Shown: positions 1-10,996, counted from the stretch's first letter. The stretch is 64,000 nt of DNA from Ophiura sarsii (GCA_035610835.1 CM069454.1:4707618-4771617); one strand, 5' to 3'. Numbers and translations: made by a program. Notes: generated from the letters alone by a model not told the origin.

Positions 1-539
1 GAGATCTGTATACCATACAAATTAAACCTAGACCTATTTCAATATGGTTGAAACATTTTGTATTATAATGATGGGATAATGATAGATTTCATTGTCGTTC
101 TCAGCGTTCAGTGGCTCATTTTAAACTCCTTATTTTGATTTGAGGGTCTACAATTCGACTACAAACTAAAATGGATATCGATTCATTATTTTAATTTGCG
201 ACATGCTCAAACTTGGTAATATGAAAGATCATACAATAATTGGACCCCCCCCCCCCCCCCTGACAAGTGACCCTGGCTACGCCACTGTAGCCTGGGCACT
301 TGCTACAACTACCATCGCTCTTTCAAGCATGGCCCCAAGGCTCTAGGCTTGGAACCATTCCTTGTATAATTGGCTGAAGTGAATTAAAAGCCCAAATTCC
401 GGGCTCAAAGTGTGACTTTTAAAAGTGGAAGTGGTTAAGTTAAAAAATTCGAACTTTGAACTTAAATTTGTTATACAAATTAGTGATATTTCAGATCAAA
501 AGTTCAAATTACGAAAAAAGTTACGATAGAGTATCCCTA
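1..539. other. Non-coding; transposon end with poly(C)
   Basis: A C16 tract (245-260) is followed by CCCTGGCTACGCCACTG ending at 287. On the minus strand this is a CAGTGGCGTAGCCAGGG terminus like that of the element at 39158-39614. Nothing else is recognised. Confidence 0.5.
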
Positions 540-683
540 CACTCTTGAAATGTTTTCACTCAGTGTGTTGAGTTGAACGTGTTGAGTAACACATTGAGTC
601 AACATTTAATCAACAGGGTGCAAAACACGAATTTCCGTTATACTCCTGACCCGAGCAAACACTGAAAGCCAAACTGGAGTCAA

Positions 684-1040
684 GTGACTCTTGAAATGGA
701 GTAAATCGGCCATGACTCTCCAAAGGAGTCATCCTGACTCTTCAAAGGAGTCATCTTGACTCTCCAAAGGAGTCGTCCTGACTCCCCAAAGGAGTCATCC
801 TAGCCGTCGGAAAGAGTCATCGGCCATGACTCTCCAAAGGAGTCATCCTGACTCTCCAAAGGAGTCATCCTGACTCTCCAAGGAGTCATCCTGACTCTCC
901 AAAGGAGTCATCCTGACTCTTCAAAGGAGTCATCCTGATTCTCCAAAGGAGTCATCCTGACTCTCCAAAGGAGTCATCCGAGCCGTCGGAAAGAGTCATC
1001 GCCCATGACTCTCCAAAGGAGTCATCCTGACTCTCTGGAG
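684..1040 (+). repeat. Minisatellite of palindromic 21-22-bp units with a higher-order period
   Basis: About fifteen tandem units TGACTCTCCAAAGGAGTCAT(CC) vary at the third base after TGACTC. A divergent spacer AGCCGTCGGAAAGAGTCATC occurs at about 802 and 980, marking a higher-order repeat of roughly 180 bp. Each unit can form its own hairpin. Confidence 0.85.
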
Positions 1041-1094
1041 CTAATTTGCATATTTTACTTGGTCTTATATTAGCCGAGTAAAATGCACAAATCG

Positions 1095-1168
1095 CTCATT
1101 AGCATAATTGCAATGGTACACAAATTAGCACCAATGCTCGTGTATACCATTTCAATTATGCTAATGAG
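1095..1168. repeat. Inverted repeat around GCTCATTAGCATAATTG
   Basis: GCTCATTAGCATAATTGCAA at 1095 pairs with CAATTATGCTAATGAGC ending at 1168; the loop is about 20 bases. GGTACAC/GTGTATACC extends the stem imperfectly. Confidence 0.7.
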
Positions 1169-1363
1169 CTAATTTGCACATTTTATTTATTTAAACCTAT
1201 TAATTTATTTCAATTAAGTCGATGCCTTAATTTAACACCGTTGAATGTATATTGATATATTTGCATATTTCTCACTGGTTAAGGAAGGGGAGTGATTGCT
1301 CACTAAGTAAATGCAAATACATTGAGCAAGAACATAAACATCAAAGAACCAATTACATTAAAG

Positions 1364-1398
<35 letters not shown>

Positions 1399-2120
1399 CC
1401 TCCAGTTCTCAGTGTCTTATTTCCCTTTTTTCCTACCTGGAGTCACGGTGACTCTATTTAGCCAGTTGGAGTCATTATTACTCTCGAAAGGGAGTCCAGC
1501 CTACATGTGACTCTATGTCAATAGTGACTCCATTTGAAGAGTCACACGACTCCCTTGAAGAGTCATGCATCATGACTCTCCAAAGGAGTCAGTAAATGTT
1601 GACTCTCCAAGGGAGTCATGTGACTCTCCAAACAGAGTCAATATTGACATAGAGTCACATGTAGGCTGGACTCCCTTTATAGAGTAACCCTGACTCCAGT
1701 TGGCTTTCAGTGAAGTTGTGAAAAACATGTTGAGTAAAGCATTGACGACTTAACACTTGCGACATGGCGGAGCTGTCACTACTGCTTTCTTTGCTGGGGT
1801 GTGGGGGAAATTTTCCCCATTCTTGAAGGTAATACTTCATAATTATTACCCGAAAGTTACACAATTATCGTTTCATTGTTGTGATGCAATGAACTTTTCT
1901 TGAAAACTTGATGAGCGTGATGCAAATGTTGAAATTAATTTAAGCTTATACATTTATAAGCTTATAAGCTTAAATTAATAACTAGGTCCAATAGTACCCA
2001 AGTCAGTCACCCACTCGCTTTCAGACTAGATGCACTCCTAGCCCTCTGTAACCTAATTCTGTAATCTTCTGGTAATAAATATGAGGTCTTACCTTCAAGA
2101 ATGGGGGAAATATCCCCGAC

Positions 2121-2282
2121 ATCAGTTGAGTCAAGTTCATGTTGCTCAACAGTTGGGCAAACAGCTAGCTCAAGATCAGTTGAGTCAAATACACGTTGCT
2201 CAACAGTTGAGCAAACAGCCTGCTCAATATCAGTTGAGTCAAATGCATGTTGCTCAACAGTTGGGCAAAATATTACTCAAAA
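2121..2282 (+). repeat. Three tandem 54-bp units
   Basis: Units start at 2121, 2175 and 2229 with ATCAGTTGAGTCAA and contain TTGCTCAACAGTTG. Because 54 is a multiple of three, two frames stay open (one about 77 codons), but the peptide is just the repeat and no gene is called. Flanking sequence to 2560 continues the TTGAGTAA/TTACTCAA palindromic theme. Confidence 0.8.
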
Positions 2283-2728
2283 ACTGTGCAGAATATTACT
2301 CCTTGTGGGTTTAGTAAGATTTTACTACCCTGTTGAGTAAGAAAGGGAACAGCTCAGTAAGGCGGAGTAAAAGTTTACTCAACAATTGTTGAGCCAGGTA
2401 TTGACTCCTTTAATTACTAAAGATTTACTAAATGGCAGAGTAAATTTGCTACTCAACCTTTGTTGAGTCAAGTTTACCCAAAAAAATGAGCTGTTCCCTT
2501 TTGACTATCAAAAGGAGTATGATTTTACTCAGGTTGAGTAAGTTATTTTTAGAGTGTAGAGCAGATTTTAAAATTAGCCCAATGGGGGCTGAAAGTCAAC
2601 ATATGTGGCCATACTGTAGACTTGCTTTTGGGCCCCGACATGTGGTCCATGTTGTTGTTCATACCCAAGTACTAGCTATCGCAAAATATACAGGTAACTG
2701 GGAACGTTATGCTAGTTTTGCCACCAAC

Positions 2729-2858
2729 CTGATAAATCGCCAGATCAAAGTAGAATCCATTAGTAGATGCGATAGAGCTTATTGTTTTCCGGTAACCTCC
2801 ATTCAGATCGCAGGTTTCAAGACGGCTACCACTTGAATCACTTTCAACCCAAAATAAT
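2729..2858 (-). CDS. LRP-like YWTD beta-propeller exon
   Basis: A 130-bp minus-strand exon lies between a T-rich acceptor TTCGTTCAG|A (exon starts at 2858) and donor TATCAG|GTTGGT (exon ends at 2729). Joined to the exon at 3517-3651 it reads ATDKLFWVESDSSGSRLETC, then DLNGGYRKTISSI and FYFDLAIYQ. LFWVES stands in the YWTD position and SRLETCDLNGGYRK is the typical second strand (R.E..D.DG..R). The exon ends in phase 0, where the next blade (usually a D.LYWTDW-type start) should follow. I find no such exon between 1 and 2728, so the gene must continue left of the window. Which family member this is (LRP1/2/4/5/6-like or other) cannot be told from about 120 residues. Confidence 0.85.
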
Positions 2859-3516
2859 CTGAACGAAAAAAAACAACAGTACAATATTGCACTCAATCCG
2901 AGCTGATATCTTGTTGCTTTCCTGATCTTATGTCTTGTCAAGTATTATACCTTTTTTACTTCTTGAAAAGAAATCCTGTTTAGACTGAGTTGACAACGTT
3001 TATTTGTTGTACATTCAATACGGTATATCAGTATCAAACAATAAAATATGCAGAACATCAAGATGTGTTGTAGGAGTGAATACATGTATATAATATACGA
3101 ATAATGTACATTTATCCACTACTAAACATAACATACTTTTGGGGGATCATAAAATGATGTATTTTAATTATTTTTTTTAAAATTAAATTCCATAATATTT
3201 TTAATGAGAATGGAGGGCAGAAATCAAATTTTTGAGTTGGGATAACACGAATAGATCAATATGCCTAAGATATATCAAAATAACATACTAAACTACATTC
3301 ACTGATTTGGAAACAACAGTTTTTTCCCTAAATATAGAATAGACATTTCCAATTATCTACTTTACTATTTTCATCTGAAAATTCTAATCATATTTGAAAA
3401 CATCATGAAAATCTGAGAAAGAAAGACTTTATTGGCACCAGCAAGTTCTTTTGACAAATGACTGAGTGTGCCCTAGGGTTCGAATGATGTCATGTGGGGG
3501 CGGGAGATTTGTTTAC

Positions 3517-3651
3517 TTGTCTGTGGCGTAATCCACTGCGATTCCATTGGGCTGATATAAGCCAGTATTAACCAGGACAACTCGGTTTTCTCCCGCAAGT
3601 GTTGCCCGTTCTATCTTCGGTGATCTACCCCAGTCGGTCCAGAATATGTAC
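3517..3651 (-). CDS. LRP-like YWTD beta-propeller exon
   Basis: A 135-bp minus-strand exon lies between acceptor CTTGATCAG|GT (exon starts at 3651) and donor GACAA|GTAAAC (exon ends at 3517). The product contains [40 protein letters not shown]. The [22 protein letters not shown] order is the standard blade pattern of LRP and related receptors: a YWTD strand, then the IERA strand, then the PNG(I/L)A(V/I)D strand of the next blade. Phases join cleanly on both sides: the upstream exon supplies GG before G, and the AA left over joins A of the next exon to give Lys. It is expected to be extracellular. Confidence 0.9.
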
Positions 3652-4204
3652 CTGATCAAGGATAAAAATGAAAGGAAACATTTTATTAAAATTTTAGAGT
3701 GATTCATATTATTAATACTTTCCACGCGGCTATTTATAGCTTTACCATATTGAAAACAGATTTGTCAAACACCTTTCCCAACTTTTAAAGTCCATCTCAA
3801 GAATGACCGAATCAATAGTATATAGGCATGTTTGTATTTATTTTAATGCAATTCTCATGATGATTCCACGTAATACTTATTATATGGTGATGCAATTCAA
3901 TAATTTTGACATTTTTGAATTTTTTTGTGAAAATATAGAACTGTCGTCTGCAGAGACGAGTGTCGCGTGGAAAGTGTTAATTCAAAATATAATATGAAAA
4001 GGAAATTATTGAACTGTAAAACTCTGTTTGAGGGGTAGTGGGTTATGATATATTCATCAAAATCTAAAAGACATGTTTAAGGTTGCAGACTCACTGCTAT
4101 ATAATGCAAGATTACGTCATCAATATGGATACTTGGCTGTCGTCTTTGGTTTCTCAAACGATAGGCGACATCACAACATTTATTTTATATAGATATATAT
4201 AACG

Positions 4205-4651
4205 CCGTGAGTTTTGTCTAATCCTGTGTCTATATATGAGGCCTGAAATATCTGCGTAATTGTAGTCTATCAAGAGTATAACTTACCCTCGCTTCTATAT
4301 GAGGCCTGAAAAGTCTGCGTTGTAGTCTATCAAGAGTATAACTTACCCTCGCTGTGGATGCACAACAACACCATGAGGTTTGTCTAATAGGCCTAAAAAA
4401 GTCTGCGTTGTAAAAAGTTAATCATCTTAGATAATAACTTGATAAATTGCTGTGGACGCACAACAACACCATGAGGTTTGTATAATCATGTGTCTATAAC
4501 AGACCTGAAAAAGTCTGCGTTGTAGCCTATCAAGATTATAACTTACTGTACTCTTGCTGTAGATGCACCAACACCATCAGGTTTATCTTGTCCTGAGTCT
4601 ATAATAGCCCAGAAAAGTCTGCTGTTATAGTCTATCAAGAGTATAACTTAC
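4205..4651 (-). repeat. Tandem partial copies of the propeller exon's 3' end with its splice donor
   Basis: Just downstream (minus sense) of the real donor at 4651, the block spanning the last 70-100 bases of the exon plus the donor recurs three to four times. Recurrent plus-strand landmarks are GGCCTGAAAAAGTCTGCGTT, GTAGTCTATCAAGA, GTATAACTTACCCTCGCTGT, GGATGCACAACAACACC and ATGAGGTTTGTCTAA. Copies are centred near 4210-4290, 4293-4390, 4450-4545 and 4550-4650. At least two keep a perfect GGGTAAGTTATAC donor. None has its own acceptor and all have frame breaks, so they look like decayed tandem duplications inside the intron. Confidence 0.75.
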
Positions 4652-4952
4652 CCTTGCTGTGGATGCACAGCAACACCGTGTGGTTTGTCTAAGCCTGTGT
4701 CTATAAAAGGCCTGAAAAAGTCTGCGTTGTAGTCTATCAAGATTATCCAATCGTAGGTGGCGTCACAATAGTAGAGAGTTTTGGCCAGCCAATCAGCGGC
4801 GATACCCTGGATTGAGTTGGATGAACCGCTTCTTATCGTCGACCCATGTGTAGGCCTACTAAAATATCCTTTCCAAACTGCCTTGAAAGTGCGATCAGTC
4901 CAGAAGATAAACCCGGCTTCATAGTCATTGGTAAGACCAGTCCAATTACGTG
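4652..4952 (-). CDS. LRP-like YWTD beta-propeller exon
   Basis: This minus-strand exon of about 301 bp runs from an acceptor ATGATGAAG|CA to a strong donor CAAGG|GTAAGT. Its 100 codons show YWTD-blade signatures in order: GFIFWTD, then IQGIAADWLAKTLYYCDA, then LIDYNADFF, then DKPHGVAVHPQQG. In LDL-receptor-family proteins such blades (about 43 residues each, six per ring) form an extracellular propeller that binds ligands and releases cargo. Substitutions such as LYYCDA for the usual LYWTD-type strand are seen but do not break the frame. The exon ends in phase 2 and joins the exon at 3517-3651 to read [13 protein letters not shown], a textbook blade junction. The acceptor is the weakest part of the call. 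About one blade strand is missing before GFIFWTD, so a small upstream exon may be unrecognised. Confidence 0.85.
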
Positions 4953-7900
4953 CTTCATCATGTGAGAAATGTGAATCGCTGAAATGGTTGTAAATGTATA
5001 TCTCAAATATTACGAAAGATAAATAATATTGTCTTGGCCAATAGTATTACTTTATAATTTACTCTAAACTTGACGATTATTTAGGGACTAAATCATGTTT
5101 CAGCTTTATGTTCACCAATCTACAACGGCCAAGGGCGTCCCCAGAGGGGAGGTGTGTGTGTGTGGGGGTGGGGTGGGGGGGTGACACCCCCATATTAATC
5201 AAATCTGTCGGGAAAATATGTCCTATCCATCAAATTTGTCGGCACAAACGAGCTTCCGTCGGTACATTTGTGATTTTGACCATAACATTTCTGTTAAAAA
5301 ATTGTCGTTGGAGCCGGGAGTGCTTGGTGACTGTGCTTTTTTTTTACTGTGCGATTATTTGTGAGCGTGCGATTTTTTTTTGATCGTCGTCTGCATGGTT
5401 GTTTATTAATAAAAACGCAGACGCGCAGAACGCGATAAACATATACGCTGAAACATGATTGATTCCCTTTCAACAAGGACCAAGGATTTGAACGCCATTT
5501 CATAAACAGACGATGCAAATAAGAACATAATTTTAACTGCACTGCATTTTTAACAATTTCATTAAAAAAAAGCCTTAAACACTAAAATGACCAAATCAAA
5601 ATAACAATTAAAATAACTATCAAGTTCCTTTTAGTTTCAAAAGTCGATGTTAACAGCGATCATTCCAAAAACACACACACTGCGCCTGCGATCGCGTAGC
5701 TGTGGTGCGTGATGGTTTCCATAGCAGCGTGGTTCATCTCATATTAACAACGCTCGGGAATTGTTTAAATAATTTTATTCGCTCGAGCCCATGCTAGCTG
5801 ATGTATTATGATCTAAATTAGATTCCTGCATGATTTGTAGCAAAATGGGCTTAACATTGTTGAAATAATCTCTGAAATATTTTTTCATTTGAAATAGATT
5901 TTTCACAGAAATTTTGGACTATCTCAATTTCAATACCCCATTTGGGGGAACAATGTCGTAGTTACCCCACATACACCCCAAAATGTTGTACCTACCCCCA
6001 GATATCCTATATGCCCGTATCCAGATTATCAAGTAAAGGAAGCGCGGATGCGCCCGCTAGAAGAAAGTATGCAGTTAGTCATCAAAGCGTAGTCTTTGAT
6101 CAGGTAGGCCCTACCCCATACACCATACATTAAGTTATCACAGGTGCCCTTAATATTCCATACGCCATACTGCAGGTACCCCGTGAGCCCCGTGGCCTAC
6201 CCCAAGTGTTCATACTATGTAGGCCTAGGATTTGAATTTTAATATCAGTTAGTGAAGCGACGAAAGGGGTGGGGGGGGGGGGGGTTGTAACCCCTAGATT
6301 TCACGACCCCCTTCGCGGATGCCCACCCCTCCCCCTTACCCACTAGTTTCATTTAGTGGGGTCTTACATTTTATAGTGGGTCTTTCATTATAAACACTGC
6401 ACGAAAAGAAAGTGTCCACATCTCACATCATCAATTGTTTCCAACACCTGTATCTACCATGTCTACTGGTGTGAGACTCATCCATTTTACAATGACCCGC
6501 ATCATTCATGATCCTTGTAAGCTAACACACCATCTCTCCATTTCCGTGCAACCTTCCTTGTAACTGATCCAAATCGAAGAGCAACTTCTGTTACATAAAC
6601 TCCAGAAACTTTTCATGATAGTCTTTTCATGGAGAGAAAGAAGAGGTACACTTTAGATTTACTGTTATGTTTACGCCCTTCTTCTGGGTTAGGGTTAAGT
6701 GCAACAAGAAGCGGGGTCTTTACCATGATTCATTACTTCGTGAATAATCGCGATAGCTGCGTACCAAGTGCGTTCAAATCAAATTAATCGTTAGATGAGA
6801 ACGCGCACGCCGAGCGCGGGTTACTAATAATTGCCCGAAAGTACTGCGCCAAAGTGTTCCATTGTTTTGCTCACTGACCGACCAATCAAATTAACGCCTC
6901 ACGCCACTGAACTGAAAATCAAACATAAACTGGATAATCGTGGGACCCATACGCACTCGCACAGACAATTTGAAGTCAATCGAAGGTGCGGAAAGAAGAG
7001 AACATCTCCGTACAAGAATGGGCAACCCCGTATTAATGGGCAGCTCCGTATTATATAAGATACCTATACGAAACTGTGTGTAAATCACGCTCCAGCCATA
7101 TCATGTATATGGATGGGGGTAAAGAGTGTGAGAGGGAAGTAGCGATGGATGTATGGAAGGCCCAGGGGTCAGTCAATTATCAGGATGTAAGTACATGCGT
7201 GACCATAGATTTCGCAGACACCCTCTCAACGCGTATTTCCCCTGAAGCCAAAATTCACCAAAAAATGAGATGTTTGCGTGTTTTTCTCCTCTAATTTGAC
7301 CATGAAAACGAGTAAAATATCGACAGGATTTTGTAAAGAGTACCCTTTTTCTTTAACCGGTTGAATTTAACCCTTTTACTTAGAACCCTAAACGCGGTCG
7401 CGTACCGCATACCATTTAAAATAAAATTTATTACGCGTTTTTTGGCACGCATTCTTTCAGTGTAATGATCGACTGCCCCCTTCCCGGATGGAACGAGGTA
7501 GAGAGGGAGAGAAGAGAGAATGTGTGGTAAAAACGAAGGGATGGAACGAGAATTAAGGAGACGGAAGGCCAGGGCGAAGGGAGGTGGGCATGAGACAAAC
7601 AGCAGGCAGACATAAGTCAGAAGTAGGAAAACAGACGAGCTATATGAAGGACCGAGAGAGCCAGGGGCGAGGGAGAAAGGACGGCTCCCTGCTCGTAGTA
7701 ATCATGGTAATCATACCAACAATGCAAATTAATTGATGAAACATTGACGATCAGGGGATTTTCCTATTTTATTGTAATTACGAAGTAAGGCTAATTAGCT
7801 CATTAAATATTCAAACTCTTTTATAAAAATAGTACGCCTAACACCTTTTTTCCTTCGACAGAAGAGTGCATAATTGTATGATCTTCCATATTACCAAATA

Positions 7901-8638
7901 AGAGCAAGCCTCAAATTAGAATAAAGAATCGATATCCGTTTATCGTTTGTAGTCAACTTCGTAAACCCTAACATCAATAAAATGTTTAGATCTGGGATTT
8001 GTATATTTGTAGAGTAATTAGGCTTATTGTAGGAAGTAATTGGAAGTGCTTTTATAGGCCCTACACCTGTATCAACATCATAAAGTCATGGTTAATCCTC
8101 TAAGAAAAACCGGTACCATGGGGTATTCTTCTTTTGATCATCAATCCTCTATTGTTGTATGTTAAATGTCACTTTTCCTTTGATCATCTATCTCTATTGT
8201 TATATGTTGATATCATGAATTGTTGCCTAGTTAGACCTCCCACTAGTAATTGTTGCCTGGGTGTATCTTTACATTGCATTAATTGTAAGGCCACTTCCTT
8301 TATTCTGATTGGTTAAATGATGATAGTGTCATAGGCCCTGAATTTATCTTAGCTACATGTGGTATAGGTAACCTTTGACATTATGCTAATTATACAGTGA
8401 CCATCCATTTATTTGAACATTGCATGTATTACATTGCGTTAGTTCTAGTTTTGGATCTCAGAGTTTCGAGTTGTGTTAACCAGCCAGTCTTCGTAATATA
8501 TATAATCAGCTTGGAAATCAACGTATTCGTCATGTGTTTTAACTTATGTTAATTATAGCGAGATATCACCGATCTCGTCAATAATATAATGAATTTAAAT
8601 ATGAGCCACGTTGAGAATTACTCTTAAATCTATCATTG
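4953..8638. other. Intronic/non-coding stretch
   Basis: It has G-rich tracts (5165-5180, 6270-6285) and a segment at 6780-6930 that recurs inverted at 22270-22419. TTATCACAGGTGCC at 6136 recurs at 11478. No exon with convincing splice sites was found. The first blade strand of the propeller gene may be hidden here. Confidence 0.4.
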
Positions 8639-8640
8639 TA

Positions 8641-9799
8641 CACTAGCACCCAAAAGTATTAGGACACTTTGCAAGCTGCAAATTGAGAGAAAATTGAACT
8701 ACTGTGTTAGGTTTTTGGTATTCTAGGGTTATAAAATGAATGGAAAAATATTAAAGGTTTGTTACAATAAATTTGGGATGATATTCCTACTTAAGACATT
8801 ATTATTTAAAAGGAAAACATTTGTAACAATATTTCTGTGATTATTATTTTTTGCATCGATACATGTATATTTAGTTAATTTGAGTCAAATAGCTTGACAA
8901 AAATTCTTAAGTCATGATGAAATGATAGCCCTGTGTAGTGTGCCCAGGTTATGTGGGTGCTATGAGAAAGTACAGAGAATTTGGTTGGTTTCCTTTTAGA
9001 ATATGAAAGTAAAGGTGTCAAAATGAAACTAGATTTCCCTCCCAAATATCTTATTTTGAAGATGAATGAAGAAATCAGGTGTCAATGTGTGAGAGATTAA
9101 AGACTAGTGACAAGATCTTATTCAACAATACGAGCCCACTCGCAATCTTCGTTCTGGCTCAAAATATCTTCTTGCGCATGTGTCTTCACCTTCTACTTCA
9201 TATGGTCGCCGTTCTTTTCAAGATGCTTCTGCTGAACTTTGGAACAATTTACCATATCATGTTAAATCCGCCAAAACTCTTGAACAGTTCAAATCATTGC
9301 TAAAAACTTACCTATTTAATGTTAATGTTTAATTTATTTTTGTTTTGTCTTTTGTTACTCATGTTACTGTGTGTTTTGTTTGTTTGTTTGTTTGTTTGTT
9401 TGTTTGTGATAGCGCATAGGGACTTAATTGTGTTATGCGCTCAATAAGTATGGTTTTATTATTATTATTATTATTATTATTAATATTGGGATTAGTTTTA
9501 CTTCAGTGAATCCATTGACAAACAATTGAGAAGGGTGTTTTTGAAAGGAAGTCAAAATTGTCAGACTACCCACCATAGGATTACATTGGCTATAATGAGG
9601 TTGATGAATTATTCATGAGCTATTTCCAATGGGACATTTGTATGAGGATTTTGAATTGAATTAGCAGATGAATTTATTAATAAGAAGAGATTCAACAACA
9701 CATTTATTCAACTCGTAGTGAAATATTACACTCCAAATTTAATATATGGGATGATTTCGACACCATAACCAAGTGTCCTAATACTTTTGGTAGCTAGTG
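8641..9799. mobile_element. Tc1-like non-autonomous element, TA target duplication
   Basis: Inverted termini CACTAGCACCCAAAAGTATT and the complement of AATACTTTTGGTAGCTAGTG, both continuing into AGGACACTT, bound a 1,159-bp element flanked by TA (8639-8640 and 9800-9801). The wording CAAAAGTATTAGGACA is typical of Tc1-family ends. No transposase frame is visible inside. A LINE 3' fragment occupies 9103-9486. Confidence 0.8.
9103..9486 (+). mobile_element. 5'-truncated LINE 3' end (CR1/L2-like)
   Basis: In one plus-strand frame from about 9132, the peptide EPTRNLRSGSKYLLAH, then YGRRSFQDASAELWNNLPYH, then LEQFKSLLKTYLFN ends at a TAA near 9332. This is the conserved C-terminal tail of CR1/jockey-like LINE polyproteins (W-N-x-L-P, then F-K-x-x-L-K-T-x-L-F). 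A (GTTT)n run, a TTATGCGCTCAATAAGTATG 3' motif and an (ATT)n tail to 9483 follow, as expected for such LINE tails. Confidence 0.8.
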
Positions 9800-10082
9800 T
9801 AGTAAACAAAATGTTTCACCTATTTCAAAATAGGTCTGAAGTCTAAGTTATGTCTTATTTATATGATAAAATTGTCTTGTGCTATGAAATGAGGGTTCCT
9901 ATATTGGACTATCCAAAATTATCGCATTGCTTTTTGGGTAATACTTCATGAAAAGGAAAGCTTCCAGAAGAAGTAATCGTACCGGGCTGGTGATGTAGGC
10001 AGGAGACACATTGGGCAGGCAGGCAGTGAGAAGTGGAAAAATCAGGACCGAGAGGCAGAGAGCGCCAGAGAGTTGCACTTAC

Positions 10083-10140
10083 GTCGTAATTGACGTTCCT
10101 AACATGTGCCAATTGGTGTACGCGCTAGATATTTCAGGTT
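10083..10140 (-). pseudogene. Decayed duplicate of the exon at 10870-10996
   Basis: The minus strand repeats the 3' half of the exon at 10870-10996 at a shift of 787 bp: an ACACCAATTG core, an AGGAACGT block, then TTACGAC and an intact GTAAGT donor. The intron beyond the donor is also homologous, with purine-rich GGCAGGGAG/GAGAAGTGG blocks at both sites. The equivalent reading frame is broken by an insertion and contains a TAG, and I find no acceptor. It looks like a partial tandem duplication whose coding part has been lost while the splice donor persists. Confidence 0.5.
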
Positions 10141-10527
10141 AACCAATGCACTACCAAAACCCTATTGTATATTTCACGGACATAAATTATGCTAATGAGC
10201 TCATTAAATGACGTCACTCACATCATCGGGTTTTGCCGATGATTGAAATCCGTTGATTGAAATTCTAGGTCGAGTAAAATGATGTTCTTATTTGTTGTCT
10301 GTGAGCTTTTCTGATTTTTTTCCCGTATTGGAGTATTTTTTTATTGACAATAGACAGTTCAAATTAAACGTTGGTTCCAAGTTCAAGTGACAGCACATGT
10401 ATTAAAGGCGACAGCAAAGGCAATATGCAAGCAACATTTGAGAAAAAACGATGCCCGACTTTGCAAGAAAGTGTACGGGGAAGTGTACGGGTGAACATGA
10501 CAAACCAAAACAGCCTAGTAAATAATC

Positions 10528-10544
10528 ACCTCCGTGGCGCAATT

Positions 10545-10584
<40 letters not shown>

Positions 10585-10601
10585 GAGTCCAGCCGGGGGC
10601 G
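10528..10601 (+). tRNA. tRNA-Asn (GTT), slightly degenerate
   Basis: The sequence has an A box TGGCGCAATTGG, an anticodon arm TTCGG-CTGTTAA-CCGAA with anticodon GTT at 10562-10564, an AGGTT variable region and a B box GGTTCGAGTCC. Anticodon-arm bases are canonical for tRNA-Asn. The acceptor stem pairs except at the first base pair (A-C), and the T stem has one mismatch (GGTGG/CCAGC). These two defects leave open whether it is functional, a pseudogene or the head of a SINE. No T-run terminator follows within the first ten bases; TTACTTTTTG follows at 10605-10614. Confidence 0.8.
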
Positions 10602-10869
10602 TTGTTACTTTTTGCATTTAATGCAGATCGACAAATCACAGTAAAAATAGAATATTGACAAAATCACAGACCACTTACACAAAAATCGCATCTGCGCATG
10701 CTCCTGTCGTGATCGAAATCTACCACACAAGCAATGGGCGAGTTTTATAAGTGCAATGGAGGGGTGGGGAGGGAGACGGACGGAGGAGAAGTAGACAGGC
10801 AGGGAGAAGTGGGAAAAGACGATATCCGAGAGAGGCAGGGAGCGAGGGAGTAACAGTACAGTCACTTAC

Positions 10870-10996
10870 GTCGTAACTAACGTTCCTGCTGGACTTGTGT
10901 CAATTGGTGTGCTCGATATTCCAGGTAGGCCGTCAGTTGGATCACGTGATGTCCATATTAGCCTGACAGACGGTATTAAGTCATCTCTTATTTGAC
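10870..10996 (-). CDS. Exon-like segment of unknown family, between the signal-peptide exon and the propeller exons
   Basis: On the minus strand a pyrimidine-rich stretch ends in TTTTAG at 10997 and a GTAAGT donor begins at 10869. The 127 bases between are open, beginning with two bases of a codon (GT), then 41 codons (QIRDDLIPSVRLIWTS at the start, SPAGTLVT at the end), then two bases. The start phase fits the signal-peptide exon. The end phase does not fit the 4652-4952 exon, which needs one preceding base, and direct joining would create a stop. Either a further small exon lies between them or this belongs to another transcript. The end of the peptide is loosely like the start of a cadherin-type repeat, but that is only an impression. 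A decayed copy of its 3' end and flanking intron lies 787 bp to the left. Confidence 0.45.

Larger units (their letters stand above)
540..1790. repeat. Foldback structure of TGACTC/GAGTCA palindromes
   Basis: Outer arms about 655-705 (CACTGAAAGCCAAACTGGAG) and 1680-1715 (ACTCCAGTTGGCTTTCAGTG) are inverted copies. An inner pair, 1475-1545 and 1619-1695, forms a long hairpin around GAGTCCAGCCTACATGTGAC. Between the outer arms is a minisatellite (684-1040) of 21-22-bp units TGACTCTCCAAAGGAGTCAT, each itself a palindrome. No coding signal is present. Confidence 0.75.

Noticed and set aside
1252..1510. Frames with long proline runs near 1360-1400 (also at 24029, 24040, 61669, 62420)
   Set aside because: They are translations of poly(C) tracts, with no splice or domain support.
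2081..2340. 77-79-codon plus-strand frames with QQLGKQ-type repeats
   Set aside because: They arise from three 54-bp DNA repeats; two frames stay open for the same reason, which argues for no coding selection.
2486..2836. 116-codon plus-strand frame
   Set aside because: It overlaps the minus-strand propeller exon 2729-2858, whose family match and splice sites are much stronger.
7142..7184. Possible small plus-strand exon ending at CAGGAT|GTAAGT
   Set aside because: Only a donor-like site supports it; no acceptor, no homology, and the peptide is too short to judge.
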